Shown here: positions 49,856-58,198 of the stretch, piece after piece
Layout of the letters: every line of letters starts with the position of its first letter
Numbering within the stretch: the stretch's first letter is position 1
DNA from: Kibdelosporangium banguiense
Lineage (GTDB): Bacteria; Actinomycetota; Actinomycetes; Mycobacteriales; Pseudonocardiaceae
Direction of reading: 5' to 3'
Assembly (NCBI RefSeq): GCF_017876405.1
Contig: NZ_JAGINW010000001.1
Coordinates: 6,957,203 to 7,021,202, forward strand
DNA: 64,000 bases
Notes under the pieces: model-generated
Told to the model about the DNA's origin: nothing
The model's input: only the letters and a program-made list of their open reading frames with translations
Databases searched by the model: none
Program-made: the position numbers and the translations under genes

Positions 49856-50158
49856 TTACTTCCCCTCGAACGTGTTCTTCGTGCCCTGCTCGTTGCCGTC
49901 GTACAGGGACGCGGACTGCTGCAGCCGGGTGCCGGTGGACTCCATCGCCTTGGGCAGCGCGCCCAGCATTTCCTTGGCGTCGTTCATCTCACCCTCGAAC
50001 ACGAACGTGTACATCTGGCAGATGATCCCCATGACCTCGGGGCCGAGGGTGACCGACTGCGCGGCCTGGACGGCCTCGTCGAGGTCGTCGACGATCTGAC
50101 TGGACACCGTCTTGCCGTGCTGGGCCACGGCCGCGGTCTGTGTGCTGAACCCTGTCAT
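49856..50158 (-). CDS. EspC-like (DUF2580-type) type VII secretion-associated helical protein
   Basis: The 100-residue protein is all helical with a size and pattern like ESX-associated EspC/DUF2580 proteins (HGKTVSSQIVDDLDEAVQAA, ALPKAMESTGTRLQQSASLY). It overlaps the YbaB gene by ATGA and abuts the WXG-like gene. It is likely exported as a partner of the large substrate. Confidence 0.72.
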   Translation of the reverse strand: MTGFSTQTAAVAQHGKTVSSQIVDDLDEAVQAAQSVTLGPEVMGIICQMYTFVFEGEMNDAKEMLGALPKAMESTGTRLQQSASLYDGNEQGTKNTFEGK

Positions 50159-50580
50159 CGCAGGATCGGACCTCCGAACTCGTCGTCTGGCCGCTCCGAC
50201 GCCGGCCGGGGCTGCTTGGTTCCCCCTTCGGCCTCGGGATCTGTCGCCCTGAGGACCTGCTCGTGCAGGAAGTCCTGACTGGCCTGGCCGAGCAGGGGCC
50301 GCATGCTCTCCTCGACCTTGCGGGCGGCCTCGGCCTGCGCGCGGCGGATCGTGTCGAGAATGGACGTGGCCAGCGTGGTGTGGCTGATGCTGTCGGCCTT
50401 GGGGGACAGGCTCAGCGCCTCGATTCTGCCGCCCGCCGCGGCCACCACGGTGACCGCGCCGTCCGCGCTGCGGGCTTCCGCGCGCGCTTCGGCGAAGGCG
50501 TTCTGGACCTGGTCGACCTGCTGCTTCATGCTCTGTAGCTGGTTCTCGAAATCGGCGAGGTATTGGTGCGGATCGGACAC
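50155..50580 (-). CDS. YbaB/EbfC family protein (EspL-like)
   Basis: The 141-residue protein has the YbaB/EbfC fold pattern: long N-terminal helix (LADFENQLQSMKQQVDQVQN), beta strands VTVVAAAGGRIEALSLSP and C-terminal helices ending in a disordered acidic tail. In ESX loci such proteins act as chaperone-like partners. It is the first gene of the cassette; its GTG start lies 22 bp from the divergent gene at 50603. Confidence 0.8.
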   Translation of the reverse strand: MSDPHQYLADFENQLQSMKQQVDQVQNAFAEARAEARSADGAVTVVAAAGGRIEALSLSPKADSISHTTLATSILDTIRRAQAEAARKVEESMRPLLGQASQDFLHEQVLRATDPEAEGGTKQPRPASERPDDEFGGPILR

Positions 50581-50602
50581 GGCCAGTAGTGTGTCATGCC
50601 TT

Positions 50603-51391
50603 ATGTCCGATCTTCAGCGAAACGTTCCGATCACCGCCGCGATGCGTGCTCAGGCGCAGACCAGTCCCAACAGCTGGTTCCCGGTGGTGGCGCCCGGGAC
50701 AGACGAGAACGGTGCCCTCGTGCTCGACGCGGCGCTCGGCCGCTACCGGATCGACGACCAGGGCCGGATCACCGACGAGTTCGTCCCCAACGCCCGCTAC
50801 CGCCCGCTCCAGGTGCCGCCGCTCACGCCCGAGATGCAGGAGACGGCCAAGTCACGGCCGGGCGGCTGGATCGAGGTCCTGGACCCGATGTACCCCGAAC
50901 CGGTACCGCCCGCCGGGGCCATCGGCCGCTACCCGGTGGACCAGGCCGGCGTGGTGAGCGGGGACTTCCAGGTCAACCCGGCGTACCGGCCGTCCCCGCT
51001 CACGCTGGGCTGGCCCGCACCCCGCACCGAGGTGGAAGCCGCGATGCAGATGGCCCACACCGGCCTGCTGGACAAGGACGAAGTCGTCGTGGCCGTGCTC
51101 GCCTCCGCCCTGGTCCTGCCCGCGGACCCGGCGCGCGGCCTGCGGGAACACCTGGTCCTGCGCAAGGAAGGCGACCGCTCGACGGTCGACGCATTCCTGA
51201 CCGAGGACGCCGTACCTGGCGACTGGCCTCCGCACTGGCAGCAGTTCACCGGGCTGGAGATCGCCGTTCTGATCAACGGCCTGGCCGAGCCCGCCGACCT
51301 GCTGCTCTACGGACAGCCCGACCTGCAGGTCCGGATTCGCGGCGACGTGCTCGCCACCCGCCTGCAGGAGGTCCTGGCGGTAAGCCAGTAG
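50603..51391 (+). CDS. Type VII secretion system-associated protein
   Basis: The 262-residue protein has two repeated short motifs around a tri-peptide VVAPGTDENGALVLDA and AGVVSGDFQVNPAYRPSPL, and a C-terminal SseB-like or nucleotide-free alpha/beta region (about 150-262). Similar proteins accompany YbaB/EspC cassettes in actinomycetes. The ATG at 50603 faces the YbaB gene, making a compact divergent unit. No enzymatic motif is seen. Confidence 0.65.
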   Translation: MSDLQRNVPITAAMRAQAQTSPNSWFPVVAPGTDENGALVLDAALGRYRIDDQGRITDEFVPNARYRPLQVPPLTPEMQETAKSRPGGWIEVLDPMYPEPVPPAGAIGRYPVDQAGVVSGDFQVNPAYRPSPLTLGWPAPRTEVEAAMQMAHTGLLDKDEVVVAVLASALVLPADPARGLREHLVLRKEGDRSTVDAFLTEDAVPGDWPPHWQQFTGLEIAVLINGLAEPADLLLYGQPDLQVRIRGDVLATRLQEVLAVSQ

Positions 51392-51860
51392 TTCTTTCAT
51401 CACGCTTGTGGCGCGGCCCATTCGCATGCCCATCTTCGCCGTACGAGCCTGGGGGGGACTGACGGTTGAGGCTCGCGGCCGATGAGCTTGAGCGGGAGCA
51501 TCCGGTCCTGTGGGACTCGTTTCGCAACACGCGCATCATGCTTGGAGTCACGGTTGTCCTCAGCGGGACGGTGAGCCTGTTCGCAACGTCGGTCGATTGG
51601 CTTAGGCTGTGTGCCGAAGCCGCCCTCGACCACCCCTGGATCCTGCAGGCCGGCGTGAGCCGCCCACCGCTTCACCAGGAGAATCCGGGGTGAATCCGTG
51701 TGAACGGTCCATTCGCACGGGTTCGTCTTGCTTGGGTGGAACTGTTGGCGGGGTCGCGTTCGTTCCGTGGTTGAAGTCGTGCACGGGGAGGAGGCAGACA
51801 GACAAGAACGGCGCCCGCGTAGCCTCAGGCGGACGGATCTCGATGGCTCAGACCGTCCCG
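51392..51860. other. 469-bp segment without a convincing gene
   Basis: I see no intact gene here. A short open frame (51466-51693) has no recognisable domain and includes the inverted copy of a TetR fragment at 51630-51671, so it appears to be decayed sequence. The region may be a scar of a rearrangement. Confidence 0.55.
51630..51671 (+). pseudogene. 42-bp inverted copy of part of the neighbouring TetR gene
   Basis: This segment matches the reverse complement of 52222-52263 with one mismatch in 42 bases. It encodes HPWILQAGVSRPP in the same sense as the TetR ligand-domain start, then diverges. It is a partial duplicate or remnant of a second TetR gene in opposite orientation. Confidence 0.8.
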
Positions 51861-52640
51861 CTAGCGTGAGCTCACCAGGACTTCGATGCCGTCCAGGATT
51901 CGCTGCAGCCCGAACTCGAAGTTGTGGGTCGCGTCGTAGGCCGTGCCGTAGGTGCTGCCCACTGCCTGGCCGACTGCGGAGGCGAGCGGGAATTCGGTGT
52001 AGTCGGCCAGTTTGCTGAGCAGCGGCTCGTTGGCTTGCCACCATTGGTCGTCGGTCATTCCGCTGTCCTTCTCGGTGGCCGACGCGTCGATGTCCCGGCG
52101 GGCGGCGGTCTCGGCGTGGCCGATCACCAGGTTCAGTGCTGTGTCCATTTCGATGTGGGTCAGGCCGATGCCGTCGATGGCGTGCAGTTCGTACTCGTAT
52201 TTCGCGGTCACGTTCGGGCCGAGCGGCGGGCGGCTCACGCCGGCCTGCAGGATCCAGGGGTGGCGGTGGTAGAGCGCCCAGTTCTCGCGTGCCACCTGCT
52301 CCAGCTTGGTCCGCCAGGGTGTCCCGGGGGCGTGCTCGGGTTTGTCGGTCTCGCCGTAGACGGTGTCGAGCATCAGGTCGATCAGTTCGCCTTTGCCCGG
52401 AATGTAGGTGTAGAGCGACATTGTGCCCACGCCGAGTTTCTCGGCCACGCGCCGCATCGACAGTGAGCCCAGCCCGTCGGCATCCGCGACTTCGATGGCG
52501 GCCAGCATGATGCGATCGACGCTCAGGTTCTGTTTGCCGTTGCGGACCGGTCGCGGGTTCTGCTTGCGCCACAGCAGCGCGAGGCTGCGGGCCGGGTCCC
52601 CGCCGCCGCTGTGTTCCCTCATCGAGGAGTCGGTAGCCAT
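51861..52640 (-). CDS. TetR family regulator with TetR_C-type ligand domain (paralogue of the one at 3.5 kb)
   Basis: The 259-residue protein shares the same plan as the regulator at 3543-4304: ARSLALLWRKQ near the N-terminus, helix-turn-helix (IMLAAIEVADADGLGSLSMR, LGVGTMSLYTYIPGKGELID) and HPWILQAGVSRPPLGPN. ATG 52640 lies 11 bp after a palindrome at 52652-52664, suggesting autoregulation. A partial inverted copy lies downstream at 51630. No obvious enzyme target is adjacent. Confidence 0.88.
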   Translation of the reverse strand: MATDSSMREHSGGGDPARSLALLWRKQNPRPVRNGKQNLSVDRIMLAAIEVADADGLGSLSMRRVAEKLGVGTMSLYTYIPGKGELIDLMLDTVYGETDKPEHAPGTPWRTKLEQVARENWALYHRHPWILQAGVSRPPLGPNVTAKYEYELHAIDGIGLTHIEMDTALNLVIGHAETAARRDIDASATEKDSGMTDDQWWQANEPLLSKLADYTEFPLASAVGQAVGSTYGTAYDATHNFEFGLQRILDGIEVLVSSR

Positions 52641-52651
52641 GATGGTGCGAT

Positions 52652-52664
52652 CGTACTATGTACG
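52652..52664. promoter_or_regulatory. Candidate TetR operator CGTAC-N3-GTACG
   Basis: A perfect 5-bp inverted repeat with a 3-bp spacer (CGTACTATGTACG) immediately upstream of the TetR start. It differs from the TTAC-N3-GTAA site upstream of the paralogue but has the same geometry. Confidence 0.5.
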
Positions 52665-52681
52665 GCCCACCGGCGACATGA

Positions 52682-53881
52682 TCAGCCTCGAGCGAGGTCG
52701 ATCAGAACGCTCACCGGATCGGCGTGCGGAGTCCCTTGTGGACGCCAGTTGTCCGACGCCCGGACGTACGGGTACCAGCGACCGTCAGTCCCGTACCGGA
52801 TCTGCATTCGATCGGCGATTGTGCACCGGTTACGCCAGTACTTGATCTCCTCGGAGCCGTCGAGCACACCATCCACAATGGCCTCGGCGACCGCGGTACG
52901 AGCCCGGCCCAGCACGGCCTTCGGTGGCGACCAGGCCTCGTCCCACGTCGACAACCCGGCCTCGCCGCCCTGCTCCCAGGCCTGAACGGCAACCGGAAGA
53001 TCCTCCCGGCCGCTGGCCGACGCCAGCCGGTCGACCGGGCAGTCCGGATGTGCTGCGGCGAAACGAACCGCGTCCGTCCAAGGGTCCATAGAGGACAATT
53101 GAGCGCCGTTGAGCAAGTCCCGGGCGCGACTGGCGGCATCGGCGGCAAGCAACCCGAGAGCTGCCGGGTCCACGTCCGAAGGATGCGGCGCCAGTAGAGG
53201 CGTCAACGCCAGCGGCTTCCTGGTCGCCGGAGTCGCGATTTCCGGCAGCGCGGCGACAGGAGCAGCATAGGCCGTGGCCGCCGGGTCACCCGAAAGCGTG
53301 TCCTGTGAGGTCCCGCGCAGGCCCTCAAGCAATTGCTCACGATCGAGCCCGCGCAACAGCAACAACACGAACGGATCCGCGTCCAGCAGCCAGGAAGCCT
53401 GGTACGACAAGGCAGCGGCGTGCTCACAAGGGTGACCCCACCCGGGGCAGTCACACTCCGGATCGAGGTCCCCGATCCCGGGCAGCAGGCTGATTCCCGC
53501 GTCGTCGGCCGCCTCCACCAAATCGCGCGGCATCTCGCCGTCCAGCAGCGTCGCGATGTGGCCGGCCTTGGCCGCGACCCGGTCGAGGAACCTGGACCAC
53601 TCGATGCCGGTCAGCTGCGAAAGCAGCACAACCGTCTGGTACTCCGAATAGTCGTCACCATCCTGCACGGTGGCGAAGATCTTGCCGGGCGTCACCGTGA
53701 TCGGGCCGACGTTGCCCGCGTAGGCGTACTTGCGGCCCTTCTTGAGCTGGGCCAAGTCGAGTGCGGTGTCCTCCATCGCGGCGATCCAGGCGTTGCCCCA
53801 CCACGTTTTCGCGAACTTCCCAGGCGTGCGCGGGCCTGCCGGGAACGCCCGGAAGCCGCGGGCGCGCTCGTCGTCGATCAC
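52682..53881 (-). CDS. SWIM zinc finger protein
   Basis: The 399-residue protein has the SWIM motif C-x-C-xn-C-x-H at ECDCPGWGHPCEHAAAL (about 142-158) within a conserved N-terminal half (TPGKFAKTWWGNAWIAAMED). SWIM proteins commonly pair with SNF2 helicases and probably bind nucleic acid. GTG 53881 overlaps the helicase stop by GTGA, so the two are one transcriptional unit. Confidence 0.88.
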   Translation of the reverse strand: MIDDERARGFRAFPAGPRTPGKFAKTWWGNAWIAAMEDTALDLAQLKKGRKYAYAGNVGPITVTPGKIFATVQDGDDYSEYQTVVLLSQLTGIEWSRFLDRVAAKAGHIATLLDGEMPRDLVEAADDAGISLLPGIGDLDPECDCPGWGHPCEHAAALSYQASWLLDADPFVLLLLRGLDREQLLEGLRGTSQDTLSGDPAATAYAAPVAALPEIATPATRKPLALTPLLAPHPSDVDPAALGLLAADAASRARDLLNGAQLSSMDPWTDAVRFAAAHPDCPVDRLASASGREDLPVAVQAWEQGGEAGLSTWDEAWSPPKAVLGRARTAVAEAIVDGVLDGSEEIKYWRNRCTIADRMQIRYGTDGRWYPYVRASDNWRPQGTPHADPVSVLIDLARG

Positions 53882-56643
53882 AGCGTGCTCCTCAGTTCCA
53901 CCAGGCTCGTGAGCTCGGCGTCGGACAACTGCGAGAATGCCGCGTCACCACCGGTCAGGATCGCGTCCGCCAGTTCCTTTTTGGACTCCAGCAGGGCGGC
54001 GATCCGGTCCTCCAGGGTGCCTTCCGCGATCAGCCGGTGCACCTGTACGGACCTGGTCTGGCCGATCCGGTGCGCGCGGTCGGTGGCCTGGTCCTCCACG
54101 GCAGGATTCCACCAGCGGTCGTAGTGGATCACGTGGTCGGCCCTGGTCAGGTTGAGACCGGTGCCCGCTGCCTTGAGCGACAACAGGAACACCGGCACGT
54201 CACCGTTCTGGAACGCCTGCACCATCTCTTCCCGCCGGGCGACCGGGGTTCCGCCGTGCAACAGCTGTGTGCTGATCCCGCGTTCGGTGAGGTGCCGTTC
54301 GAGCAGCCGCGCCATCTGTACGTACTGCGTGAACACCAGGGCCGCACTGCCTTCGGCGATGATCGTCTCCAGCAGTTCGTCGAGGACCTCGAGCTTGCCG
54401 GAACGGCCGGTCAACTGCCCGGTTGTCTCCTTGGCGTAGTGCGCGGGATGGTTGCAGATCTGCTTGAGCGCGGTGAGCAACTTGAGGATGAGGCCGTGCC
54501 GCGCTATCCCACCAGCGCCGCGGATCTCGCGCATGATGTCGCGTACCGCGGTGCGATACAGCTTGGCTTGTTCCGCGGTGAGTTCGACGATCTGGTCGGT
54601 CTCGGTCTTCGGCGGCAGTTCCGGCGCGATGCCGGGGTCGGATTTACGGCGGCGCAACAGGAACGGCCGCAGCAACGTCGCCAGCCGACCGGCCTGCACC
54701 GAGTCCCGGCCGGTTTCGACCGTGGCCCAGCCGGCCTGGAACGCGCTGATCGTGCCCAGCAGACCGGGAGTGGTCCAGTCCAGGATGGCCCACAGCTCGG
54801 ACAGCGTGTTCTCCACCGGCGTGCCGGTCATCGCGATCCGCGTTCCCGCCGGGATCTCGCGCAGGGCTTTCGCCGTGCCGCTCAAGCGGTTCTTCACGTG
54901 CTGGGCCTCATCGGTGACCACCATCGACCACTCACGCGTCGCGAGCGTCTGCGCGTCAAGCCGCATCGTCGCGTACGTGGTGAGCACGAACCCGGACTCG
55001 ACGCCGGCCAATGTCCGGGCGCCGCCGTGGTACCGGTGCACGGGTGTTCCTGGCGCGAATCGCGCGATCTCACGCTCCCAGTTGCCCAGCAGCGACGCCG
55101 GGCACACCACGAGCGTCGGCCCGGCCGTCGCGGGACGTTGCTGCCTGGTCAAGTGCAGGCCTATCAACGTGATGGTCTTGCCGAGACCCATGTCGTCGGC
55201 CAGGCAGCAGCCGAACCCGAGGCTGGTCATCCGATCCAGCCAACGCACCCCGCGCAGCTGGTACTCACGCAGTGTGGCCTGCAGTTTCCCGGGCGCGACC
55301 AGCGGCTCGGGACCCTCGGCGGGTTCGGCCACCAGGTCGCGCAACCGGGCCAGCCAGCCCTCGGCGAGCACCGGTACCAACTCGGCACCGACATGGCCGG
55401 TCCCGATCAACACCCGTCGCAACGCTTCCATCGCGGGCAGGGCAGGCAGTGCGCGATCGCGCGCCCGCCTGCCGAGTTCCGGCTCGACGAGGACCCAGCG
55501 GTCTCGCAGCCGGACGACCGGCCGCCTGGCTTTGGCCACCGCGTCCATCTCGTCGTCGGTCAACGGCCCGTCCGGCAGCGTCAGCTGCCAGGAGTACGCC
55601 AGTTCCGCGGGCCCGGCGAAGTAGTCGGCGACCTGCGCCGGTTGCTCCTCGGGAGCCGAGACCAGGGTCGCCGACGCGAGATCGTGGTCCAGTCCGGGAG
55701 GCCAGTGCACCTCGACGCCCGCGGCCGCCAGCCGCGGGCCCATCTCGGCGAGCAGTTCGTCGATGTCCTGGTCGATCAGGTCGACCGCGTCGGGTACGGC
55801 CAAGTCCAGCAGTTGTTTCAGCGGCGCCCACAGCGAGGCCGCGCGGCGGACCGCGATCATCGCGTCGGTACGAGCCTGATCGCCGAAACCGTGGTCGGTG
55901 TCGCTCCAGATGTCCGCCGCGTCGGCCACCAAAGTGGGATCGGCGAGGCTGCGCAGCTGGACGTTGGCGCGGAATGTCGCGCTGTCGAAGTCGCCGTCGG
56001 GCACGTCGACGATCAACGCGACCCGGACGCCGGAATCCACTCCGGCGCTCACCTTCCCCGCCCATTCGCGCAGTTCAGGCACTTGCACGCAATCCTGGCC
56101 CGCGAACGCCTGACCACCGGCGACCCAGGGAGCGGCCGGGGTACGCGGCAGAGTGTCGGCGACCGCGTCCAGGTAGGCGCGCAGCAACGTCAGCCGGTCG
56201 GGCAACAAGGCCGAGCCTGGTTCGACGGGGACAGCCCGCGCGGTGGCGGGCATCGCGTCGGCCAGTGCACGGATCTTGGTCATGTCTGCCAGGTCCAGCG
56301 GCCCGGCTCGCCACGCGTCGAACCCGCCGGACGAGACCCCGGGCAGCAGCCTGCCGCGCGCGACCAGATGCAACGCGACTGCTGTTGCCGCGGCCCAGAA
56401 ACGTGTCGCGGGATGGGCATTGTCGCGTAGTCCCACCAGAACGGGAATTGCTTCGGCCACCGGCATCCGCAGCGCCGCGAGAGTTCTGACGGTTCCGTCC
56501 GGCTGGGCAATATCGATCTCGGCTTGGTCTCCATCAGGCAGAGCGCCGTCGTCCGGATCCCAGAAGCTCACCACGCCAAGCCGTGCCGGATCAGCCGGCT
56601 GAAAAACCGCGGCGAGCCCGGCCACATCCACCCCCAAGGTCAT
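53878..56643 (-). CDS. SNF2-family DEAD/DEAH helicase
   Basis: The protein of about 921 residues has a long N-terminal region (about 1-470) and a SNF2 ATPase: motif I CLADDMGLGKTITLIGLH (about 490-507), motif II VVTDEAQHVKN (DEAQ), motif III MTGTPVENTLSELW, and C-terminal helicase motifs LLHGGTPVARREEMVQAF, SLKAAGTGLNLTRADHV and DRAHRIGQ. It remodels or translocates on DNA, partnered with the SWIM protein. The start is uncertain: ATG 56643 or GTG 56673; neither has a well-spaced ribosome-binding site. Confidence 0.9.
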   Translation of the reverse strand: MTLGVDVAGLAAVFQPADPARLGVVSFWDPDDGALPDGDQAEIDIAQPDGTVRTLAALRMPVAEAIPVLVGLRDNAHPATRFWAAATAVALHLVARGRLLPGVSSGGFDAWRAGPLDLADMTKIRALADAMPATARAVPVEPGSALLPDRLTLLRAYLDAVADTLPRTPAAPWVAGGQAFAGQDCVQVPELREWAGKVSAGVDSGVRVALIVDVPDGDFDSATFRANVQLRSLADPTLVADAADIWSDTDHGFGDQARTDAMIAVRRAASLWAPLKQLLDLAVPDAVDLIDQDIDELLAEMGPRLAAAGVEVHWPPGLDHDLASATLVSAPEEQPAQVADYFAGPAELAYSWQLTLPDGPLTDDEMDAVAKARRPVVRLRDRWVLVEPELGRRARDRALPALPAMEALRRVLIGTGHVGAELVPVLAEGWLARLRDLVAEPAEGPEPLVAPGKLQATLREYQLRGVRWLDRMTSLGFGCCLADDMGLGKTITLIGLHLTRQQRPATAGPTLVVCPASLLGNWEREIARFAPGTPVHRYHGGARTLAGVESGFVLTTYATMRLDAQTLATREWSMVVTDEAQHVKNRLSGTAKALREIPAGTRIAMTGTPVENTLSELWAILDWTTPGLLGTISAFQAGWATVETGRDSVQAGRLATLLRPFLLRRRKSDPGIAPELPPKTETDQIVELTAEQAKLYRTAVRDIMREIRGAGGIARHGLILKLLTALKQICNHPAHYAKETTGQLTGRSGKLEVLDELLETIIAEGSAALVFTQYVQMARLLERHLTERGISTQLLHGGTPVARREEMVQAFQNGDVPVFLLSLKAAGTGLNLTRADHVIHYDRWWNPAVEDQATDRAHRIGQTRSVQVHRLIAEGTLEDRIAALLESKKELADAILTGGDAAFSQLSDAELTSLVELRSTL

Positions 56644-57085
56644 TCCTTTCGCTGTAGGCCGTCCCGGAACCACGATAGCTCAATCCGTACACCATACGGT
56701 CGCGCCGTACGCGTCCACCCTGGACTGTTGGCCGGGCGGCAAATATCCGGCGGCAACCAGTGTCCGGTTATTCGCTCACCCGACCTTCGCCGGCTGAACC
56801 GGTTGACAGCCGGTGATCTTCGACCGGATCTGGTCACGCTCAGTGTCGAGTTTCGTTGTGTGGAAGCGAAAGTAGGTCCGCATCGGAAGAAACTTAGGAC
56901 ACTGAGCGCAAAAGTCTTCAGTTGGACATCGCAAGTGACTAACATCGTGGATTGTTTCAGGGAGATGACAAAGACGTCGGTCGTCCCCCGCGTCAGACGA
57001 AGGTCTGAGCCCGCCGCCATGGGCATCTCCGGCCCGCGGCCGCTTGCGCACGCCCCGGTTCAGTTCAGAAAGGCGCGATTTCCCT
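56644..57085. other. Intergenic control region between helicase and isomerase genes
   Basis: No gene is convincing in this 442-bp stretch. An inverted repeat TACGG-N5-CCGTA occurs at 56695-56709 near the helicase start, and a short purine-rich ribosome-binding stretch precedes the isomerase ATG. It probably contains promoters for both divergent units. Confidence 0.45.
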
Positions 57086-58183
57086 ATGGACGACAACAAG
57101 AACAGACGGTTCACCCGTCGCGACGTGTTCACCGCGTCAGCGGGAGCCGCCGCGGTGATCGGTGCGGCAGGGCTGCCGGTCCTCGCCACCGCCACGCCCG
57201 CCTTCGCCACTGACCAGCGGCACGGCGGGGGATTACGGGCCGAACCGCTGATCCCGTCGCGTAACCGCGGCATCATCTTGTACAGCGTGCGTGACCGGAT
57301 CGGTGCGGCGCCTGACAACACCGGTGTGCCGTACGGGTTCGAGCGGGTGCTGGCCCGGCTGGCCGAGATCGGCTACAAGGAGATCGAGTTCGCCGGCTAC
57401 ACCCAGAACACCGCGATCCTGGGCCGTCAGATCACGCCCAAGGAGATCCGCAAGATCCTGGACGACAACGGCCTGGTCGCCAACGGCACGCACGCCCAGA
57501 TCAACCCGGCCACCTTCGACCAGCAAATGGATATAGCCCTGCAACTGGGCATGAAGAACATCGGCACCGGCAGCGACCCCACCAGCAGCGCCTACAAGTC
57601 CGACTGGGACGCCGCCGCCGACACGTGGAACGAGCTGGGCCGCCGCGCCCGATCGCGCGGCCTGCGCCTCTACACCCACAACCACGACATCGCCTACAGC
57701 TTCCTGCTGGACTCCGGACCGCTTGACGCCAACGGAAAGCCGACCCGGTCGTCGGGAGTACGCCGTCTGGAGTACTTCATCGACAAGACCGACCCGCGCC
57801 TGGTGTTCTTCGAGATGGACATCTTCTGGGCGTACGTGGCCAGGTTCAAGCATCAGACCTATGTCGACCGGTGGGGCCGTCAGCGCACCGACCTGTTCGA
57901 CCCGATCCTCACAGTCACCCCGCGCAGCACCAGGTTTCCGCTGTTCCACGCCAAGGACGGCGACCGCAACCCGGCTGTGCCCAACGGCCACGACATGGTC
58001 CCGCTCGGCGACGGGGACATCAACTTCCAGCAGTTCTTCCAGACCATCGGCGAGCAGGACTTCCACCACGCCAACTGGGAGCAGGACACCGCGCCCGGCG
58101 GTAGCACCAATCCCGGGCAGTCACTGGCCTTCGCGGCGTCCAGCTACACCAACATGTCCGAGCTGACCATCTACCGCCGCTGA
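57086..58183 (+). CDS. Tat-exported sugar isomerase/epimerase-like TIM-barrel protein
   Basis: The 365-residue protein has a twin-arginine signal (NRRFTRRDVFTASAGAAAVI, about 6-25, cleaved after ATPAFA). The mature part is a xylose isomerase-like barrel: GIILYSVRD, GYKEIEFAGYT (about 92-102), GLRLYTHNHD (His), VFFEMDIFWAYVA (Glu/Asp) and LFHAKDGDRN (His/Asp). Extracytoplasmic members of this fold are often assigned to 3-keto-sugar processing. ATG 57086 gives the Tat signal. The next gene begins 15 bp after its stop, so the two form an operon. Confidence 0.82.
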   Translation: MDDNKNRRFTRRDVFTASAGAAAVIGAAGLPVLATATPAFATDQRHGGGLRAEPLIPSRNRGIILYSVRDRIGAAPDNTGVPYGFERVLARLAEIGYKEIEFAGYTQNTAILGRQITPKEIRKILDDNGLVANGTHAQINPATFDQQMDIALQLGMKNIGTGSDPTSSAYKSDWDAAADTWNELGRRARSRGLRLYTHNHDIAYSFLLDSGPLDANGKPTRSSGVRRLEYFIDKTDPRLVFFEMDIFWAYVARFKHQTYVDRWGRQRTDLFDPILTVTPRSTRFPLFHAKDGDRNPAVPNGHDMVPLGDGDINFQQFFQTIGEQDFHHANWEQDTAPGGSTNPGQSLAFAASSYTNMSELTIYRR

Positions 58184-58198
58184 CCGGGGAGACGCCCG

